Origin: CAYNLK01 sp964398055
Lineage (GTDB): Bacteria > Chloroflexota > Anaerolineae > 4572-78 > J111
Reading direction: 5' to 3'
Length of the DNA stretch: 64,000 bases
NCBI GenBank assembly: GCA_964398055.1
Contig: CAYNLK010000009.1
Location: forward strand, 1 to 64,000
The translations under genes were made by a program, and so were the position numbers. Below, in pieces: positions 61,601 through 64,000 of the stretch (its first letter is position 1; every line of letters begins with the position of its first letter). The notes beneath the pieces are model-generated. The model did not search any database. It was not told where the DNA came from and worked only from the letters and a program-made list of their open reading frames with translations.

Positions 61601-63292
61601 GCCGGTGAGGAGCTGCTCGGCTACAAGCGCGAGGATATGATCGGCAAGAACGATTATGATTTCTTCCCCCCAGAGGAAGCCGATTTCTTTACAGCCAAGG
61701 ATCGCGAGGTGCTTACCGGCGGCAAGCTGCTAGACATTCCAGAAGAACCGATCGATACGTTGCATCAGGGTACCCGGATACTGCACACTCGTAAAATGCC
61801 TATCTATGGCCCGGATGGAAAACCGAAGTACCTGTTAGGCATCTCGGTGGACATTACTGAACAGAAGCAGAACGAAGAGGCGTTGCGGATTAGCGAACAA
61901 CGCTTTGCCCTGGCCTTACAAGGTTCTAACGATGGTATCTGGGACTGGGATATTGCCAACGGGACGCTGTACTGGTCGCCCCGTTTGAAAGAGTTGCTGG
62001 GCTATACCGATGATGAACTACAAATTGACTTTGAAATCTTTGCCTCGATGCTCCATCCGGATGACACTGCAACCGGCGCGGCCCTGGAAGCTCATCTGAA
62101 AGATCGGGTCCCGTATGACATCGAGCAGCGGCTACGCCACAAGTCTGGCGACTACCGCTGGGTGCGGGTACGCGGCCAGGCCCTGTGGGACGAAAACGGC
62201 CAGCCCGTCCGCATGGTTGGTTCCACCAGCGACATCACTGAGCAGAAGCAGGCCGAAGAAGCCATCCGGGCCAGCCAGGTTCAGTTAGCTGAGGCGCTTG
62301 AGATTGCCCGGCTGGCTTATTGGGAGTTTGATGTGGCCAGCCAAATGTTCACCTTTAACGACCAGATCTACTCGATCTATGGCGTTACCGTTGAACAAGC
62401 GGGTGGATATCAGATGTCCGCGGCCGAATTTGCCCGGCGATTTGTGCACCCCGCTGATGCGGCTGATGTTGGGCTGCAAATTCAACAAGCCCTGGAAACC
62501 ACCGACCCGGATTATACCACCCAATTCGAGAGCCGGATTCTGCGGGGCGATGGTCGCGAGGTCTATATTACCGTTCAAATCAAGATTCTGAAGGATGAGC
62601 AGGGCCGGACCATCAAACTTTATGGGATCAACCAGGATATCACCGAGCGAAAGCGGGCGGAACTCGAACGGGAACGGCTGCTGGCCGAAGTTGAGGCAGC
62701 TTACCGCCAATACGTTCAGCAGGAATGGAGCCAATTTTTGGCCGAGCAGCACGGCGGCCACTGGCGGGTCGATCTCGCCCAACCCGGCCTGCAAGACGAA
62801 CCGGGCGACAACGGCAACGGTAAAGCCGCCGTCGAAGTCCCGATTGCTCTGCGCGGGCAGCCGCTCGGCTCGCTGCGATTGGAAGACCTCAATCCGGGTC
62901 GCAAGTGGACGGCCGAGGAAAAAGCCCTGGTGCAGGCAGTGTCGGAGCAGTTGGCCCAAACGGTCGAAAACCTGCGGCTGTTTGAAAACACCCGGCAGCG
63001 GGCGAACCGGGAACAGTTGACTCGGCAGATTACCGATAAAATGCGGGCTGCCCCGGACGTGGATACGATCATTGAAACCGGCCTGACCGAATTGGCGAAA
63101 GCCCTCGGGGTTGCCCGCACTTACGTCAAGCTGACTTCCAGGCCCGAGTCGGCAGTGGCCGCCGATGCGGCCAAAGTTGAGGCAATTCGGGTACAACTGA
63201 AACAGAACGGTCATCCAGAGCTGTCGGCCGCGGCTGCTTCTTTACCAAAAAGGGAGTCCGGCCAGCTTGAGCAGAGTGAGGAGAAAGAATGA
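58616..63292 (+). CDS. Giant PAS/GAF sensor without output domain (array sensor 8)
   Basis: A 1558-residue cytoplasmic protein, the largest in the window. Order: coiled coil (1-60), PAS (65-175), a PAS-like unit with SISLWEEDLSVVKAYIDQL-type sequence (180-335), GAF (340-505), PAS (515-640), GAF (645-815, with palindromic insert), degenerate GAF-like (825-950), PAS (960-1080), PAS (1085-1205), PAS (1210-1345), degenerate GAF-like (1355-1455) and the common tail (from REQLTRQITDKMRAAPDVDT) with a 40-residue extension. The two GAF units and one PAS are near copies of modules in sensors 1 and 5. No output domain. The ribosome binding site is weak. Its stop overlaps the next ATG. Confidence 0.85.
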   Translation: MSDQNKSKAELLTELAELRQEVARLQALQAECVELKQRQTGLGLVGIAGDVAGLKQTEEALRADEGRYKALLNAIPDLILRVHRDGTYLDVKQPRDFPALVSADDIGKNMFEILPPETARQRQYYIEQALQTGDPQIYEHELVRAGEKFAYETRIAASGQDEVIIMIRDITERKQALTGLSESEERYRRLFEDSPISLWEEDLSVVKAYIDQLRQEGITDFRTYFDQHPEVVLHYANLAQILDVNPTTLKLYQAASKEKFFRELGNIFREESLATFKEEMIAIAAGQSRFEGESVHYTLTGSKIYVTLSWSVVPGFEQTYGKVAVSLIDITAYKETQANLVRQAANLETVAHVSTAIATILDTDKLLQEVVDLTKERFGLYHTHIYMLNELGDELKLVAGAGEVGRQMVAEGWSIPIDQEQSLVARVARTGQGVIVNDVRAAPDFLPNPLLPETRSEMAVPLLIGGLVSGVLDVQAVEVNCFSEEDSRIQTILAAQIAVALENADQHARTRAALAEMEQSQGILRSIIDATPDWIFIKDREHRYRLANQGYANALHMQPEDFIGKNDLELGFPEELVKGNPEKGIRGFWADDRLVLETGETQVYPSDPVTIDGQVHIFHTIKAPLRDASGDIWGVLAFARDVTDLQTVEAALAKRAVELETVAQVGTAAATILETDRLLQTVVDLTKERFNLYHAHIYLLNDPSLEGGGEGEMLVLAAGAGEVGRQMVAEGWGISLQREQSLVAQAARARRGVIVNNVQEEPGWLPNPLLPETRSELAVPLIVGDQVLGVLDVQADVVNRFTEEDVRIQTTLAAQIGVALRNARSYQQARQASLLLQERVRELDCLNEVGREIEENPPLPELLQWVAERIPAAMRYPELCRVAIEYDAQTYGQAEAIDLPSQMAHGLYVGGQLLGRIHIAYTEKRDFLDEESALLGGIATRVSSYIENQRLIEQTQQRAAELEDTTNFLDSILENIPTMLFVKDAEDLRFVRWNKAGEELLGYKREDMIGKNDYDFFPPEEADFFTAKDREVLTGGKLLDIPEEPIDTLHQGTRILHTRKMPIYGPDGKPKYLLGISVDITEQKQNEEALRISEQRFALALQGSNDGIWDWDIANGTLYWSPRLKELLGYTDDELQIDFEIFASMLHPDDTATGAALEAHLKDRVPYDIEQRLRHKSGDYRWVRVRGQALWDENGQPVRMVGSTSDITEQKQAEEAIRASQVQLAEALEIARLAYWEFDVASQMFTFNDQIYSIYGVTVEQAGGYQMSAAEFARRFVHPADAADVGLQIQQALETTDPDYTTQFESRILRGDGREVYITVQIKILKDEQGRTIKLYGINQDITERKRAELERERLLAEVEAAYRQYVQQEWSQFLAEQHGGHWRVDLAQPGLQDEPGDNGNGKAAVEVPIALRGQPLGSLRLEDLNPGRKWTAEEKALVQAVSEQLAQTVENLRLFENTRQRANREQLTRQITDKMRAAPDVDTIIETGLTELAKALGVARTYVKLTSRPESAVAADAAKVEAIRVQLKQNGHPELSAAAASLPKRESGQLEQSEEKE
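60718..60752. repeat. C/G-rich palindromic insert in a GAF loop, copy 3
   Basis: CCCCTCCCTTGAAGGGGGGG-type sequence, in frame, encoding PSLEGGGEGE in the second GAF domain of array sensor 8. The first GAF domain of the same protein lacks it and reads straight through. Confidence 0.6.
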
Positions 63293-64000
63293 TGGCCCAG
63301 TTAACCAACCAACCTCCAGACATTGACCAGGCCCAATTAGCCCAGCCAACGGAGGCGGCCAGCCGCGCCCGCCATACCAACCGTATCTCGGTTATTACCG
63401 CCCTGGCGATGCTTGTTTTTACCCTGTATAACGTCTACACCGCCTCTCTGGCCCCAAGTTGGCAGCAGTATACCCATATTGGTCTCACCGCCGCTGTGGG
63501 TGTTGTGGCTGCACTCAGCGCTTGGCTGAGTCGGCATCATGGCCGCTCAAATTTGGGCATAGGGCTGCTGATAGGCGTGATCTGGTTGGCGCTCTTCATT
63601 ACCCCGTTTACGGTGGCCGGGCTTGGGTCAGCCCTCGGTCTGGCCGCAATTCTAATGACGTCCGGGCTGGCCGGCCTAACCTTACCCACCAGGCCGGCCA
63701 GGTGGGCCATTAGCGGTAGTGTTTTTGTCGGTCTGCTCATATTTTTAATTGACCTGTTTGGGCCGGAACGTCCCTCGGCCGTCTCGCCGTCTGTAGTTTT
63801 TGGGCTTCTTTTAGGGATAATTCTGATTTATAGTGTCTTCGTGGCCCGCCAGTTCCGTAACTATTCAGTCCGGACCAAGTTGATCGCCGCTTTCCTGGTG
63901 GTGACGGTGGTGGCGGTGGGGACCGTGGCCTTTTTCAATAGCCGCAGCACAACTGCGGCGCTGGAAGAGCAGTTAGGCAACAACCTGCGCAGCCTGGCCG
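63289..64000 (+). CDS. Membrane sensor, N-terminal part (cut by window end)
   Basis: The first 237 residues of a protein that runs off the window. The ATG at 63289 overlaps the previous TGA (ATGA); a second ATG at 63292 is also possible. Residues 1-30 are hydrophilic. About six membrane helices follow (for example VITALAMLVFTLYNVYT, then LLIGVIWLALFITPFTVAGL and VFGLLLGIILIYSVF) up to about residue 185. Then comes VRTKLIAAFLVVTVVAVGTV, another helix that typically leads into an extracellular Cache-like domain (FFNSRSTTAALEEQLGNNL). It continues the array and could carry the missing kinase, which cannot be seen here. Confidence 0.75.
   Translation, partial: MMAQLTNQPPDIDQAQLAQPTEAASRARHTNRISVITALAMLVFTLYNVYTASLAPSWQQYTHIGLTAAVGVVAALSAWLSRHHGRSNLGIGLLIGVIWLALFITPFTVAGLGSALGLAAILMTSGLAGLTLPTRPARWAISGSVFVGLLIFLIDLFGPERPSAVSPSVVFGLLLGIILIYSVFVARQFRNYSVRTKLIAAFLVVTVVAVGTVAFFNSRSTTAALEEQLGNNLRSLA

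Noticed and set aside
33060..63292. Hidden histidine kinase domains at the ends of the sensors
   Set aside because: I looked for the H-box, N-box and G-box patterns seen in the 19469 and 28851 kinases; none occurs in the eight proteins.

Overview
The window is a GC-rich bacterial chromosome segment, about 55-60% G+C by eye, with no rRNA, tRNA, phage, plasmid or CRISPR locus that I can see. It probably comes from a member of the Chloroflexota (Anaerolineae-like). That is inference from gene content: very large PAS/GAF proteins, a membrane-anchored baseplate-J-like protein next to ruvX, an NrtR-type regulator with NAD salvage genes, and abundant short palindromic and heptameric repeats. No marker gene in the window settles it.

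Left part (0-32 kb), ordinary metabolism plus regulators. A truncated DUF302 gene and a secreted Met/Gly-rich PepSY protein are followed by an alpha/beta hydrolase of haloalkane-dehalogenase type, a YdeI-family protein and a small membrane protein. Arginine biosynthesis follows (argG, argH, separated by a terminator and a small repeat element). Next come a large GT39-type membrane glycosyltransferase on the minus strand, a radical SAM protein with a helix-hairpin-helix tail, an NrtR-type Nudix regulator, and two tandem glgC paralogues of which the second has lost catalytic residues. A nicotinamidase/pncB operon sits behind a palindromic operator. Then come a surface protein, a double-HTH regulator, an orphan NarX-type histidine kinase, a TPR protein, alaS, vapBC, an FtsA-like ATPase, a baseplate-J-like protein and ruvX. 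This part ends with a REC-GAF-histidine kinase overlapping a NarL-type response regulator.

Right part (32-64 kb), a sensor array. A promoter region at 32.1 kb is followed by about 31 kb of co-directional genes, many overlapping or nearly touching. They encode a 55-residue membrane peptide, a REC-only protein and eight large complete sensors of 633 to 1558 residues built from PAS, GAF, HAMP, Cache-like and transmembrane modules. Also present are two solute-binding lipoproteins with no ABC permease or ATPase beside them, a FIST-domain protein, and a further membrane sensor cut by the window end. I see no histidine kinase, GGDEF, EAL, phosphatase or methyl-accepting domain in any of the eight complete sensors. 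All eight end in a related tail of about 60 residues that looks like the first helix and strand of another GAF domain. One has a roughly 323-residue periplasmic-binding-protein-like (RbsB/LacI type) domain inserted inside a GAF domain. I infer a multi-input sensory assembly that signals to a separate kinase, either the REC-GAF kinase/NarL pair just upstream or one beyond the right edge.

The window is also rich in small repeats: 7-bp tandem repeats in intergenic regions and in frame inside genes, an 11-bp minisatellite, a 152-bp element with 18-bp terminal inverted repeats and a 4-bp target duplication, a 162-bp element present twice, and fold-back repeats. Two of these supply the stop codon of a sensor gene. 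All assignments come from reading the sequence; no database search was possible.
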